DNA of 64,000 nt, from NCBI GenBank assembly GCA_028819845.1, contig JAPPKS010000027.1, forward strand, positions 458,376-522,375, written 5' to 3'. Below, piece after piece: positions 33,945-42,911 of the stretch. The notes beneath the pieces were generated by a model. That model was given only the letters and a program-made list of their open reading frames with translations, ran no database searches and was not told the origin of the DNA. Every line of letters starts with the position of its first letter. Position 1 is the first letter of the stretch. The DNA is from Candidatus Poribacteria bacterium. GTDB taxonomy: Bacteria; Poribacteria; WGA-4E; PCPOR2b. A program made the translations under genes and the position numbers.

Positions 33945-36920
33945 ATGAACAACGACCAGCACGAAATCCCAATCCAACCCGTTGAAAAGCCGATTCTGTG
34001 CAGTCCATACGATGAACCGGACGCGCATTGGGTTTACGATACAGAAACCGGCGAAGCGAACAGGCAACAGGGCCGGCGTGAGGCGGGGTATTGGTACAAG
34101 ACGCAACGGACAGGAACCGAGCAACTACAAATGCGTTTCATTCAAGAAGAGGAACGGGACGACCTGCCCTTGGTGAATGCGTTACGCGCTGATGTCAAGC
34201 GGTGGCGGGAATCGAATTACCGGAACGCCACCAACGTGACACGCGAACTGTTGAACCACTGGCGGCGCGACGATAGGGAGCGGCGGCTATTTTTCTGCCA
34301 GCTTGAAGCCGTTGAAACCGTTATCTGGCTCGCCGAGATTCACCGCGCGGGCAAACGCATCGCGTTTAAGCCGGAATTCAATACGGATGATCTCAATAAA
34401 CTGGTTGACGCGCCTGACATTGAAGACCTCCCGGCGTTAATTCGTTATGGCTGCAAGATGGCGACCGGCAGCGGCAAGACGGTGGTGATGGCGATGCTGA
34501 TTGCCTGGGCGTTCTGCAACCGCGGGAAGGTGACCTCGGACGAGCGTTTTCCAAGGGCGGCGCTAATTGTCTGCCCGAACCTGACGATTAAGGAAAGGTT
34601 ACAGGTTCTGCGACCGGAATCGCCGGAAAACTACTACGATGAATTTGAGCTTATCCCGACCAAACTCCGTCCGCTGCTCAACAGCGGGAAGGTGCTGGTG
34701 ACCAACTGGCATCAATTCGCGCCGGAATCGCCGCACAGCGAAGGCGGCTCTGCCTACGCAGTCGTGGACAAGGGCGAGGAGACACCGGACGCTTTTGCAC
34801 AGCGCGTGTTGGGTGAACTCTATGAACGCGCGCCAATTATGGTCTTAAACGACGAGGGGCATCATGCGTACCGGCCCGCACCCACCGAGGAGAAACTGAC
34901 CGCCGCTGAAAAAAGCGAAAACAAAGACGCCACCGTCTGGGTTACCGGTTTGGACGTGATTAACCGGGCGTGCGGCGTGCGGTTTTGCGTTGATCTCTCC
35001 GCTACGCCGTTCTACATCCAGGGTAGCGGCCACTCGGAAGGCACACCGTTTCCGTGGCTGGTCAGCGATTTCGGATTGGTCGACGCCATTGAGAGCGGCA
35101 TCACAAAAATCCCTCGATTGCCAGTAAGCGATACCACCGGTCGTCCGGAGCCTAAATACTTCAGGCTTTGGCGCGCGGTGAACGATCAGCTCGAACCTTC
35201 CCAGTTTTTGCCCGGCAGGGGGAAAAAGCCGAAACCGGAGGCGGTGTATCTTCATGCTGAAGATGCGCTCGAGACTCTCGCCAGCCAATGGAAGGAGCGC
35301 TACGAATACATTCAGGAGGCGTCGGACACCAAAGACAAGACGCCGCCCGTCTTGATTATTGTCTGCGACAATACCGACATTGCGGAGATGTTCTTCCGCA
35401 AAATATCTGGCGAAGAAGAGGTTGAGGTTATCGGAGAAAACGGAGGGAAGGCGAAAAAGAAGAAGCGAACGAAGACAGCGTACACTCAAGGTTCAGTGTT
35501 TCCCGAACTGTTGTCCAACCAAGAAGGGGTATTACGAACGCTCCGAATTGACAGCAAGAAGTTAGCTGAGGCGGAGAGCGTTGACCCGACGAAGAAGGGG
35601 TCCGAAGCGGCGGAAGAGTTACGGCAGATTGTGGCGACCATCGGCAAGCGCGGAAAACCGGGCGAACAGGTGCGGTGCGTCGTGTCCGTGGCGATGTTAA
35701 ACGAGGGGTGGGATGCTCAGAATGTCACGCATATCCTCGGGCTGCGCGCCTTCACCAGCCAACTACTTTGTGAGCAGGTAGTCGGGCGCGGGCTGCGGCG
35801 AATGAACTACACCCCAAATCCAGAAACGGGGTTGCTGACCGAAGAATACGTCGATGTGTACGGCATCCCGTTTTCGGTGATTCCGTTCAAAGGGCGCCCG
35901 CGGGGTCAGTCGGAGAAGGAGGACAAACCCAAGAACCATGTTCGCGCATTGTCGGAGCGAGCGGGTTACGAGATTCGATTTCCCATCGTTGAGGGATACG
36001 CCTTCGCACTAAAGAAGAACGAGATTAAGGCGGATATCAAAGCGATGCCGCAATTGTTGATTGAACCAGAGCTTACACCGACCGCTGTTTATGTCAAACC
36101 TGCGGTTGGCTATGAAACAGGTACACCGTCTACATTGGGTCCAGGTGGAGCCATTCTGCAAGATCGTGAAGCATACTATCAGACCACGCACATTCAAGCC
36201 ATCAAGTTTGAGATTTCGCGTCAGATTGTCCGAGATTTGGTCGGGGACAGCAAGACGCATCCGAATCCGAACAGCCACGCCGCGCTTCGCTTACAATCGC
36301 GGCACCGGTTGTTCCCGCAGGTTTACAGGTTGGTCGATGCGTACATAGAGTGGAAAGTCGATTTTCGTGAAAGTAACCCATGCGAGCTAGGGCAAGAAAA
36401 GTATGTAACGCGCGTCGTAGAACGGCTTATCGCGGCAATCCAACCGGACGAAACGCAGGGCGAACCACCGCTGCTGCCGATTCTGAACCGGTACAAACGT
36501 TTCGGCACATCGGCGGATGTGGACTTTATGACCACCCGCTATTGCCACGGCACGGAACGCAGCAATGTGAATCAGGTGGTTCTTGATACCGAGACTTGGG
36601 AGCGTTCGGCGACCTTTCGGCTAGAGCAGTCTGAGGTAGTAGACTACTATGTCCGCAACGACCATCTCGGGCTTAGTATTCCGTATGAGTATACCGGTGT
36701 TTCTCACAACTTCGAGCCGGATTTTATCGTGCGGCTCAAGAATGAAGTCAATCTGATCTTGGAGATTAAGGGGTTTGAAACGGATAAGGAGCACGCCAAA
36801 TACACTGGCGCGGCGCGGTGGGTGTCTGCGGTCAATAATTGGGGCAAACTCGGTCAGTGGGCGTTTCATGTGTGTAGGGATCCGCAGTTGCTAGTCGAGG
36901 AACTAAGTGCATATGCATGA
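33945..36920 (+). CDS. Type III-like restriction endonuclease subunit (Res, SF2 helicase-nuclease)
   Basis: This is a 991-residue ATP-dependent helicase-nuclease. Walker A 'MATGSGKTVVMAML' lies near 171-184, Walker B 'VLNDEGHHAYRP' near 300, motif III 'DLSATPF' near 352, and motif VI 'VVGRGLRRMNY' near 612. The C-terminal nuclease shows the PD-(D/E)xK pattern as 'FEPDFIV' (about 924) and 'LILEIKG' (about 938). All core motifs look intact, so with the Mod gene upstream this is probably an active system. It is close to the family annotated elsewhere as BPTD_3080-type restriction endonuclease (from memory). The ATG at 33945 follows 'aaggagcattc'. Confidence 0.93.
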   Translation: MNNDQHEIPIQPVEKPILCSPYDEPDAHWVYDTETGEANRQQGRREAGYWYKTQRTGTEQLQMRFIQEEERDDLPLVNALRADVKRWRESNYRNATNVTRELLNHWRRDDRERRLFFCQLEAVETVIWLAEIHRAGKRIAFKPEFNTDDLNKLVDAPDIEDLPALIRYGCKMATGSGKTVVMAMLIAWAFCNRGKVTSDERFPRAALIVCPNLTIKERLQVLRPESPENYYDEFELIPTKLRPLLNSGKVLVTNWHQFAPESPHSEGGSAYAVVDKGEETPDAFAQRVLGELYERAPIMVLNDEGHHAYRPAPTEEKLTAAEKSENKDATVWVTGLDVINRACGVRFCVDLSATPFYIQGSGHSEGTPFPWLVSDFGLVDAIESGITKIPRLPVSDTTGRPEPKYFRLWRAVNDQLEPSQFLPGRGKKPKPEAVYLHAEDALETLASQWKERYEYIQEASDTKDKTPPVLIIVCDNTDIAEMFFRKISGEEEVEVIGENGGKAKKKKRTKTAYTQGSVFPELLSNQEGVLRTLRIDSKKLAEAESVDPTKKGSEAAEELRQIVATIGKRGKPGEQVRCVVSVAMLNEGWDAQNVTHILGLRAFTSQLLCEQVVGRGLRRMNYTPNPETGLLTEEYVDVYGIPFSVIPFKGRPRGQSEKEDKPKNHVRALSERAGYEIRFPIVEGYAFALKKNEIKADIKAMPQLLIEPELTPTAVYVKPAVGYETGTPSTLGPGGAILQDREAYYQTTHIQAIKFEISRQIVRDLVGDSKTHPNPNSHAALRLQSRHRLFPQVYRLVDAYIEWKVDFRESNPCELGQEKYVTRVVERLIAAIQPDETQGEPPLLPILNRYKRFGTSADVDFMTTRYCHGTERSNVNQVVLDTETWERSATFRLEQSEVVDYYVRNDHLGLSIPYEYTGVSHNFEPDFIVRLKNEVNLILEIKGFETDKEHAKYTGAARWVSAVNNWGKLGQWAFHVCRDPQLLVEELSAYA

Positions 36921-36982
36921 GTCAGGAAAGTATGGGATTCCTCTCCAAAGGTGGATGCGCCTTGGCGGTAACACGAATAATC

Positions 36983-37236
36983 TTCCCCTTCTTGCCAAGG
37001 CTTACTTTTACCCACAAGTCTCTGGTGTTAGACGCCGTCTATGTTGGGGCTAAGCCCGATTGTTCATTTCGGTATGGTTTAAACTGTGGGAGGGACATCC
37101 CTGTCCCGATAATCAGGGCTAGGAAGCCCTTCCCACAGGTGCTTCACAGCACGGTTAAGTCAAGAATGAGGGGAGAAAACCCGTTCCCTACCCGACTTTG
37201 CGGAATTGCGGGTAAAAGTGAGCTTGCTAAGGCGGG
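36983..37236. repeat. MITE-like element, copy 2
   Basis: The same noncoding element as 20541-20795, in the same orientation, with imperfect terminal inverted repeats (left end CTTGCCAAGGCTTACTTTTA; the right end read backwards begins CTTAGCAAGCTCACTTTTA) and the same internal hairpin. It lies directly after the Res gene, at the border of the defence island. The frame open across it is not a gene. No other content is seen in 36921-37311. Confidence 0.75.
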
Positions 37237-37311
37237 CTAATGGGAAGTTACAGCACTTGTAGACACGGTTAAGGGAATTCGCTTAGGGTTTCGGAGAATT
37301 GGAAAGGTTTA

Positions 37312-38103
37312 ATGCAACTTAACGATACGCAGATTGCGGAATTTGAGGAGCAGGGTTACCTGTTCTTTCCGGGATTGCTGGAGGACCGCGAGGTGAAGAC
37401 TCTGCAGGAAGCCATGCCGGAGATTCTAAATCGGCGGGGACCGGAGGTGGTGCGTGAGAAGGATGATTCTGACGCGGCGAAGCTGGTCTTCGGGGCGCAC
37501 GTGTATTCGGAACCATTCCGGTGCCTGTCGCTGCTGCCGCGCATACTCGACCCGGTGCGCCAAATACTTAAGGATGACGTGTACCTTCATCAGAGCCGTA
37601 TCAATCCGAAGTACGGACTCGGCAAGGGATCTTCCTGGGACTGGCATCAGGATTACCCGCCGTGGAAAGTCATCGACGGCATGCAAGAACCGCGCTGCAT
37701 CATGGCATCGGTGTTTATCGACGATTGCACGGCTGCCAAGTCGCCTCTCCTCGTTGTGCCGGGTACGCACCGCCTCGGTACGCTGGACTCAACCCTGCAC
37801 GAGGACGCCAAGGGTAAAGGCTATTCTCTGTACCACATCGATCAATACACAATGAAACAATACGCTGACGAAAACGGTATTGACGCACTGGTAGGCTCAG
37901 CTGGATCGGTGGCATTTGTTCACTGCAACCTGCTGCACGGTTCGGCGAACAATGTTTCGCCGTGGCGGCGGGCGATCATGTACCTGAACTACAACGCCGT
38001 CAGCAACGCCTGCACCGGCACCGAACGCGCTTGGCATCACAACAACCGCGACTTTACGCCGTTGCGTCCGCTCAACGACGATAGCCTAAGGGCGTTGGTG
38101 TAG
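37312..38103 (+). CDS. Phytanoyl-CoA dioxygenase family protein (ectoine-hydroxylase-like)
   Basis: This 263-residue Fe(II)/2-oxoglutarate dioxygenase has iron ligands in 'WDWHQDYPPW' (H-x-D) and 'VHCNLLHGSANN' (distal His), with 'SPWRRAIMYLNY' providing the 2-oxoglutarate Arg. The N-terminus 'QIAEFEEQGYLFFPGLLEDR' is typical of the family. Of the five PhyH genes in the window this is the closest to ectoine-hydroxylase-type proteins by pattern; no ectoine genes are near, so the substrate is unknown. The ATG at 37312 follows 'ggaaagg'. A terminator-like hairpin follows at 38168. Confidence 0.88.
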   Translation: MQLNDTQIAEFEEQGYLFFPGLLEDREVKTLQEAMPEILNRRGPEVVREKDDSDAAKLVFGAHVYSEPFRCLSLLPRILDPVRQILKDDVYLHQSRINPKYGLGKGSSWDWHQDYPPWKVIDGMQEPRCIMASVFIDDCTAAKSPLLVVPGTHRLGTLDSTLHEDAKGKGYSLYHIDQYTMKQYADENGIDALVGSAGSVAFVHCNLLHGSANNVSPWRRAIMYLNYNAVSNACTGTERAWHHNNRDFTPLRPLNDDSLRALV

Positions 38104-38167
38104 GTGCTGTTGACAATTCATCGCAACCGGACATTCAAGAGCGGTGCACAAACACATGACCTTCGTA

Positions 38168-38193
38168 GGGGTTGGGTTCCCCAACCCTTTGTT
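38168..38193 (+). terminator. Hairpin with short T stretch after PhyH gene
   Basis: GGGTTGG and CCAACCC form a seven-base stem with loop GTTCC, followed by TTTGTT. It is preceded by GTAG, so it also belongs to the GTAGG hairpin repeat class seen elsewhere in the window. It may terminate the PhyH transcript. The 38104-38388 gap holds no gene. Confidence 0.4.
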
Positions 38194-38388
38194 CACACAT
38201 CAGAGACGATTGCGAACAGCGTAACGTAAACATCCGCGCGCCCTAGTTTCTTTCGCGAATCAACATCGCACCCGCCGCATGTTCTAGCGTGTATTGATGC
38301 ACGTAACTTCTTTCCACTTCTTTAATAAACGCGCGGCTCACATGTCCACGCCGCTTGAGTAAGACGAGATTTTCACATCGAAGAAACA

Positions 38389-39711
38389 ATGAAACGGTTT
38401 GTGTTTATCCTTACGGTATTCTGGGTGCTGGGGCGCCCGATGACGGGCGCAAACGGCTCGGATGCGGATCATTTTTGGCACCAGTGGCGCGGTCCGTTGG
38501 CTACTGGGGTCGCACCGTGTGCTGACCCGCCGGTAGAATGGAGCGAGGGCAAAAATATTCGGTGGAAAATTGAACTGCCGGGGGGCGGACATTCTTCGCC
38601 AATCGTCTGGGGGGACAAGGTTTTCGTGACCGCTGCGGCGCCGTACGGTGAGGCTTTGCAACCCAAATACAGCGATGCGCCCGGCGCTCATGACAATCTA
38701 CCGGTGACACACCGATACAAGTACCTCGTGATCGCCGTTAATCGGCGCGATGGGACGATTCTCTGGGAACGTACGGTTCGCCAAGGATTGCCGCACGAAA
38801 TGGGGCATTTTACCGCAAGCCTAGCGTCCAACTCCCCCGTGACCGATGGGGAGCGCGTGTACGCATTTTTCGGGTCGCGAGGACTTTATTGCTTCGACGT
38901 GAACGGAGTGCCGCAGTGGGAGAAGGATCTCGGTGAAATGCAGACCAAGCACGGTCACGGCGAGGGCAGTTCGCCCGCGTTGTACGGCGAAACGCTGGTT
39001 GTCAACTGGGATCATGAAGGCCAGTCATTTGTCGCCGCGTACGACAAAAGCAGCGGGAAACAGCGCTGGAGTTCAGCGAGAGACGAGGTCACGTCGTGGG
39101 CGACGCCAATCGTAGTTGAACATGCAGGTAAACCTCAGGTCATCATTAGCGGTACGCACCGTGTGCGCGGTTACGACGTGGCAACCGGCGCGGTCATCTG
39201 GGAGTGCGGGGGATTGTCGGCAAACATCGTGGCGTCGCCAGTGGCGGCGGACGGGATGGTTTACGCCGGCAGCAGCTACGACAAACGCGTGCTGCTGGCT
39301 ATCCGGCTAGACGGTGCGAAGGGCGACATCACTGAAACCGACCGCGTGCTGTGGCGCCGCAAACGCGGCACGCCGTACGTACCGTCTCCCCTGCTATATG
39401 GGAACTCGTTGTATTTTCTGCGCCACTACCAAGGGATATTGTCGCGGGTGGATACCACTACCGGTGAGGATCAGGGCGGACCTTTTCGTCTTGGCGGCCT
39501 CCGCGACATTTACGCCTCACCCGTGGCTGCTGCGGACCGAATCTACATCACCGACCGAGTCGGCACAACGCTGGTGATTAGCCACGACGATACACCGAGC
39601 GTTTTGGCGCAGAATCGGTTGGACGACAGTTTCAGCGCCTCGGCTGCCCTCGATGGGGGCGATATTTTCTTGCGCGGCGAGAAATACCTCTACTGCATCG
39701 CGGAAGAGTAA
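38389..39711 (+). CDS. Exported PQQ-like beta-propeller repeat protein
   Basis: This 440-residue protein has a signal peptide ('FVFILTVFWVLGRPMTGANG') and then the family opening 'DHFWHQWRGPLATGVA'. It is built from repeating Trp-docking blades ('WKIELPGGGHSSPIVWGDKV', 'GTILWERTV', 'GKQRWSS', 'GAVIWECGG'), as in PQQ-binding-like propellers of Planctomycetes and similar bacteria. Usual roles are sensing, scaffolding or dehydrogenase-like; no catalytic set can be assigned. It lacks the WG-K tail found on the TolB-like propellers, so the tail is not a general property of exported propellers here. It is transcribed towards the minus-strand PhyH gene at 39737. Confidence 0.87.
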   Translation: MKRFVFILTVFWVLGRPMTGANGSDADHFWHQWRGPLATGVAPCADPPVEWSEGKNIRWKIELPGGGHSSPIVWGDKVFVTAAAPYGEALQPKYSDAPGAHDNLPVTHRYKYLVIAVNRRDGTILWERTVRQGLPHEMGHFTASLASNSPVTDGERVYAFFGSRGLYCFDVNGVPQWEKDLGEMQTKHGHGEGSSPALYGETLVVNWDHEGQSFVAAYDKSSGKQRWSSARDEVTSWATPIVVEHAGKPQVIISGTHRVRGYDVATGAVIWECGGLSANIVASPVAADGMVYAGSSYDKRVLLAIRLDGAKGDITETDRVLWRRKRGTPYVPSPLLYGNSLYFLRHYQGILSRVDTTTGEDQGGPFRLGGLRDIYASPVAAADRIYITDRVGTTLVISHDDTPSVLAQNRLDDSFSASAALDGGDIFLRGEKYLYCIAEE

Positions 39712-39736
39712 CACTGTATAAGCTGTTTGTCGCGGT

Positions 39737-40597
39737 TCACCGTGGCGCGGGCGCGTTTGCCGCCTCTTTTGAAAAACGGCGGAACCCTTCAGGTTTCCAC
39801 GCGACGGGATAGCCGTGCGGCCAGCCTTCGCCGCCCATGATTCCGTAAAACGTGTCCAGTTCTCCGCGAAGCCAGTAATACATCTCGCCGACTTCATACC
39901 AAGACTGGCACTGTTGGCGAGGTGAGTCGGTCGCGTCGGGGAAGTCTGCTGTCATTGGGTTGAAATTCGGTTCGGTTATCCAATCGTGCTGTGGGGGCGT
40001 ACTTCGCCAATAGCAGTATTTCAGCATATTGCGAATCCCTTTTGCGGTCGATTTAGAGCGGCGATGCCAAATCGGATAGGCGGTTATGAAAATCGAACCG
40101 GCCGGGGCTGATGTCTTGACCTCTTTACTAATGGCGCCGTAGTGGCTCATCCAGCTTTGAAGGGCGCGCAGAAAGTGAGAGCCGGGCACCAAGCCGGTCG
40201 GTCCCATTTCCTCCGGGCAGTCTTGCGGGTAGTAAAACACCTGCAGGTGATTCAACTCTGGACCCACCAACGCCGCTCCGTCGTGATGCCATCCCTGACT
40301 TCGATTGGGGCAAACGACGCGATGATTGCCCATTCCGACTGGCAGACCGAAGTCCTTGCCGAGCAATGAACGCACCGCGCCCGCGGCTTGAGGATTGAGA
40401 AAGACGTTTTCAACAAACCAATCCTCATTGATCAGCTGCCCGCCCAACCCCTCGTGGGCGTCGAGGAATTCAAGCACTTTCGTGTTTATCTCGTCACTGA
40501 CAACACCCTCTAGCACATGGTACCCCTTTTTGCAAAATGCCCAGACGTCGTGGTCATTTAACGTGGGTTCACAATTGGCTGTTTTCATAGCTGTCAT
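39737..40597 (-). CDS. Phytanoyl-CoA dioxygenase (PhyH) family protein, paralog A
   Basis: This 286-residue Fe(II)/2-oxoglutarate dioxygenase has iron ligands in 'GWHHDGAALVG' (H-x-D) and 'YPIWHRRSKS' (distal His), with a downstream Arg in 'RNMLKYCYWRS'. Its N-terminus 'NCEPTLNDHDVWAFCKKGYH' and the segments 'VFYYPQDCPEEMGPTGLVPG' and 'DWITEPNF' are shared with the genes at 41679 and 48653, which define a local paralog group. The substrate is unknown. The ATG at 40597 follows 'ggagacaaatcgcg'. It lies downstream of a LamG gene and is probably part of a repeated PhyH-LamG arrangement. Confidence 0.88.
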   Translation of the reverse strand: MTAMKTANCEPTLNDHDVWAFCKKGYHVLEGVVSDEINTKVLEFLDAHEGLGGQLINEDWFVENVFLNPQAAGAVRSLLGKDFGLPVGMGNHRVVCPNRSQGWHHDGAALVGPELNHLQVFYYPQDCPEEMGPTGLVPGSHFLRALQSWMSHYGAISKEVKTSAPAGSIFITAYPIWHRRSKSTAKGIRNMLKYCYWRSTPPQHDWITEPNFNPMTADFPDATDSPRQQCQSWYEVGEMYYWLRGELDTFYGIMGGEGWPHGYPVAWKPEGFRRFSKEAANAPAPR

Positions 40598-40743
40598 CGC
40601 GATTTGTCTCCATTTCTATAGACATGGTTTATGTTTTTCGAAAATTCGGTTCGGTGATGCGTAATACGTCGTCCTACGATATTCGGGGTCAGGAGTTTTA
40701 CTCCTACATCCATCGCAACAAGAATTAAACCTCGTATCACAGA

Positions 40744-41574
40744 TTAGTTTAGGGTTTTCAATCGGCTCCAGGTCGTGGCTAACTTACCGCGCGCATCGAC
40801 GGCGAACACCTGTCTGAATGCGGCTGTATTTTGAAGTCCTTTCTTCGCTGATTCTGCAATTACGGCTGCTGAGAAGGCTTCATCCGCTATAAGGCTTTCA
40901 TCAATGGCGCCGGTGAACATCCGGGGCGGGACACAACAGCGGTCGCGGGAGTAAGTGAGTGTTCCACCGTCTTCAAAGGGGGTTGGCCCACGGTTCGCTG
41001 GGAAGTCAGCTATCTCTTCGCCGTCAAGATACATCAGTATCCTCTTTGTATCAAAAGTCACGGCAAACTGATGCCACTCCGCTTTAAACTTTAGTGCACC
41101 TGAACTTCCAGCTTTGGTCCAGCCTCCATCATTATACCACCAACTAAACACATAGTCGGGTGCTCCTGTATCCGGATGTATGAGCCAGCCTGCACGGTCA
41201 AAGTCTCCGCTGAGTGCCTCCCAACGGGGAATCCCTGCACAACACGAGCTCAATCCTGTTAGGTATCCCCTCGTTATAATCGTGAATTCTCCTTTATCAA
41301 GGTTAAACTCTGCGTCTTTCTTTTTGACCTCGATCCAAGCATACGTTGCCATACTAAATCCCAAGGCTCCATCATATGAACCTCCACCTTCAAGCCACTT
41401 CCCTTTGACGACCTCCAGGTCAAACCCGTTACCGGCGGAATCCTTGGCAACATTACCTTTCCCTTCATTGAAGAGCCAAGCACCTATCACCTTGGCTTGG
41501 GAAACCGGTGTTATTCCCGATATCCAGCCCGACATCAGGACAAGGACGAGCATTGAAAACAAAACCCTCGACAT
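40744..41574 (-). CDS. Exported LamG-domain protein with C-terminal W-K tail
   Basis: This 276-residue protein has a signal peptide ('VLFSMLVLVLMSGWISGITPVSQA') followed by one LamG/concanavalin-like domain: 'VIGAWLFNEGKGNVAKDSAG', 'WHQFAVTFDTKRILMYLDGE', 'GAIDESLIADEAFS'. LamG domains bind glycans or proteins at the cell surface. It ends 'VDARGKLATTWSRLK' plus three residues, the shared tail with W-S in place of W-G. Several Cys residues ('SSCCAGIP', 'DRCCVPPR') may form disulfides outside the cell. A small hairpin, AGGAGT-TTT-ACTCCT (40691-40705), lies after the gene. It lies between two related PhyH genes. Confidence 0.85.
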   Translation of the reverse strand: MSRVLFSMLVLVLMSGWISGITPVSQAKVIGAWLFNEGKGNVAKDSAGNGFDLEVVKGKWLEGGGSYDGALGFSMATYAWIEVKKKDAEFNLDKGEFTIITRGYLTGLSSCCAGIPRWEALSGDFDRAGWLIHPDTGAPDYVFSWWYNDGGWTKAGSSGALKFKAEWHQFAVTFDTKRILMYLDGEEIADFPANRGPTPFEDGGTLTYSRDRCCVPPRMFTGAIDESLIADEAFSAAVIAESAKKGLQNTAAFRQVFAVDARGKLATTWSRLKTLN

Positions 41575-41678
41575 GTATAGCCCCCGTCTTTCTTCTGTGG
41601 AGACGATTAAGGATGGATATGAAAAGCGAAATTTCTGACATTCTTGACAGTGTAGTATCTGATTTACCGTGAGCTCGA

Positions 41679-42644
41679 TTAAGCTGCGTAATCATCAACG
41701 TTATTATTTCGCCAGTTGGGGCGATAGCCTTCGGTCAACCCATATCCGTAAGATTTACCGATTTGGTTTCGGTTGTGCCAAGGCCAAGCTTGGCCGCCCA
41801 TTATGCGGAAATCGTCCCCTTTCCCGCACAGCCAATAGAACATGTGCGCAATATATTTGGCGACTCCGTGTCCCCAATAATCGGCTGTTTGAAAGTCGAA
41901 GTCCGGCTCGATAATCCAATCTCTTTCTGGCGGGACGGTGCGCCAGTAGTTATGTTTAAGCATACGGCGCAGCCCCTTCACCGTGGAAGGGCCTTTGCGG
42001 TGCATGACGCTTTGGTGGTGGATAATAATTGACCCTGCAGGTGCATCGGTTACGACCTTGGTGGGTTCCCAAACGACAAAGTGCGGCGGCGTCCGCGGAA
42101 CCTCCCGTAATTCTTCTTTCCCGGCTTCAACCCGGACACGGCGGATATGGGAGCCGGGGATAACTTCGGTGGGACCGAGTTCTCGAGGCGTATCTTGCGG
42201 ATAATAGAAAACCTCGACAAAGTTGACTTCCGGCCCAAAAACGCAGTCAGCATCGTGATGCCATCCCTGAGGACCCGCCGGGCATTCTGCCCGGTGGTGG
42301 CTAATAATCGCCGGCAGTCCGACGTTTTTGCCGAGCAGTGAGCGCAATGCGCCTGCGAGTTGCGGATTGAGGAGGACGTGCTCAATGAACCATTCTTCAA
42401 GCATGATTCCGGAGGGTTCGCCGGTTGTGCGAAAACTCTCCAGGTCCTCAAATGTCAATCCTTCGGGAATGTAGATTGGGTTCGCAGGTAGTTTCCCATC
42501 CAAGTAGTCACAGGAGAGTTGATTGATTTCATCCGGAACAACGGCATCCAAAATCAGGTATCCGTTCCGGCAAAATTCGAGCACCTGTGAGTCTGTCAAG
42601 GTCGGTTCGCAGTCAAATGTTCTTTTTTCTTTATCGTATTTCAT
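41679..42644 (-). CDS. Phytanoyl-CoA dioxygenase (PhyH) family protein, paralog B
   Basis: This 321-residue Fe(II)/2-oxoglutarate dioxygenase is longer than its paralogs through an insertion near residues 60-80. Iron ligands lie in 'GWHHDADCVFG' and 'HHQSVMHRKGPS'. Shared paralog features are 'DCEPTLTDSQVLEFCRNGYL', 'FYYPQDTPRELGPTEVIPG' and 'TVPPERDWIIEPDF', and the C-terminal part 'HMFYWLCGKGDDF' is also shared. The ATG at 42644 is preceded by 'aacaaggagttgtacc'. Substrate unknown. The upstream gap 42645-42911 holds an inverted-repeat element (42694-42797). Confidence 0.88.
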   Translation of the reverse strand: MKYDKEKRTFDCEPTLTDSQVLEFCRNGYLILDAVVPDEINQLSCDYLDGKLPANPIYIPEGLTFEDLESFRTTGEPSGIMLEEWFIEHVLLNPQLAGALRSLLGKNVGLPAIISHHRAECPAGPQGWHHDADCVFGPEVNFVEVFYYPQDTPRELGPTEVIPGSHIRRVRVEAGKEELREVPRTPPHFVVWEPTKVVTDAPAGSIIIHHQSVMHRKGPSTVKGLRRMLKHNYWRTVPPERDWIIEPDFDFQTADYWGHGVAKYIAHMFYWLCGKGDDFRIMGGQAWPWHNRNQIGKSYGYGLTEGYRPNWRNNNVDDYAA

Positions 42645-42693
42645 GGTACAACTCCTTGTTGCGGTCTGTTGAATATATCTATTTTACGAATCA

Positions 42694-42797
42694 TAGTAGT
42701 AGGCACACTCCGTGTGCCGTGATGTACGCACAACGCCTTGAATCCGAATGGCAGCATGGGTAAGAGTGCCACGGCATACGGAGTATGCCTACTACTT
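42694..42797. repeat. Element with inverted GTAGTAGGCAC hairpin ends
   Basis: The left end GTAGTAGGCACAC-TCC-GTGTGCC and the right end, the inverted GTAGTAGGCATAC-TCC-GTATGCC, are each hairpins and are inverted relative to each other, giving a MITE-like unit of about 104 bases. A weaker relative is at 59961-60062. Confidence 0.6.
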
Positions 42798-42911
42798 TAA
42801 TTGCGGGCTATTTTACCCAGTTTCCACACCCTCGTCAACAGAAATCGCACGCGGCTCTATTTTTTCCACTTCCATCTGTGCAGTTAAATGGAAAAAAATG
42901 TTGGCGGTACA

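Noticed and set aside
36917..37240. 107-codon frame after the Res gene
   Set aside because: It overlaps the Res stop and runs through the MITE-like repeat; its sequence is translated element DNA.
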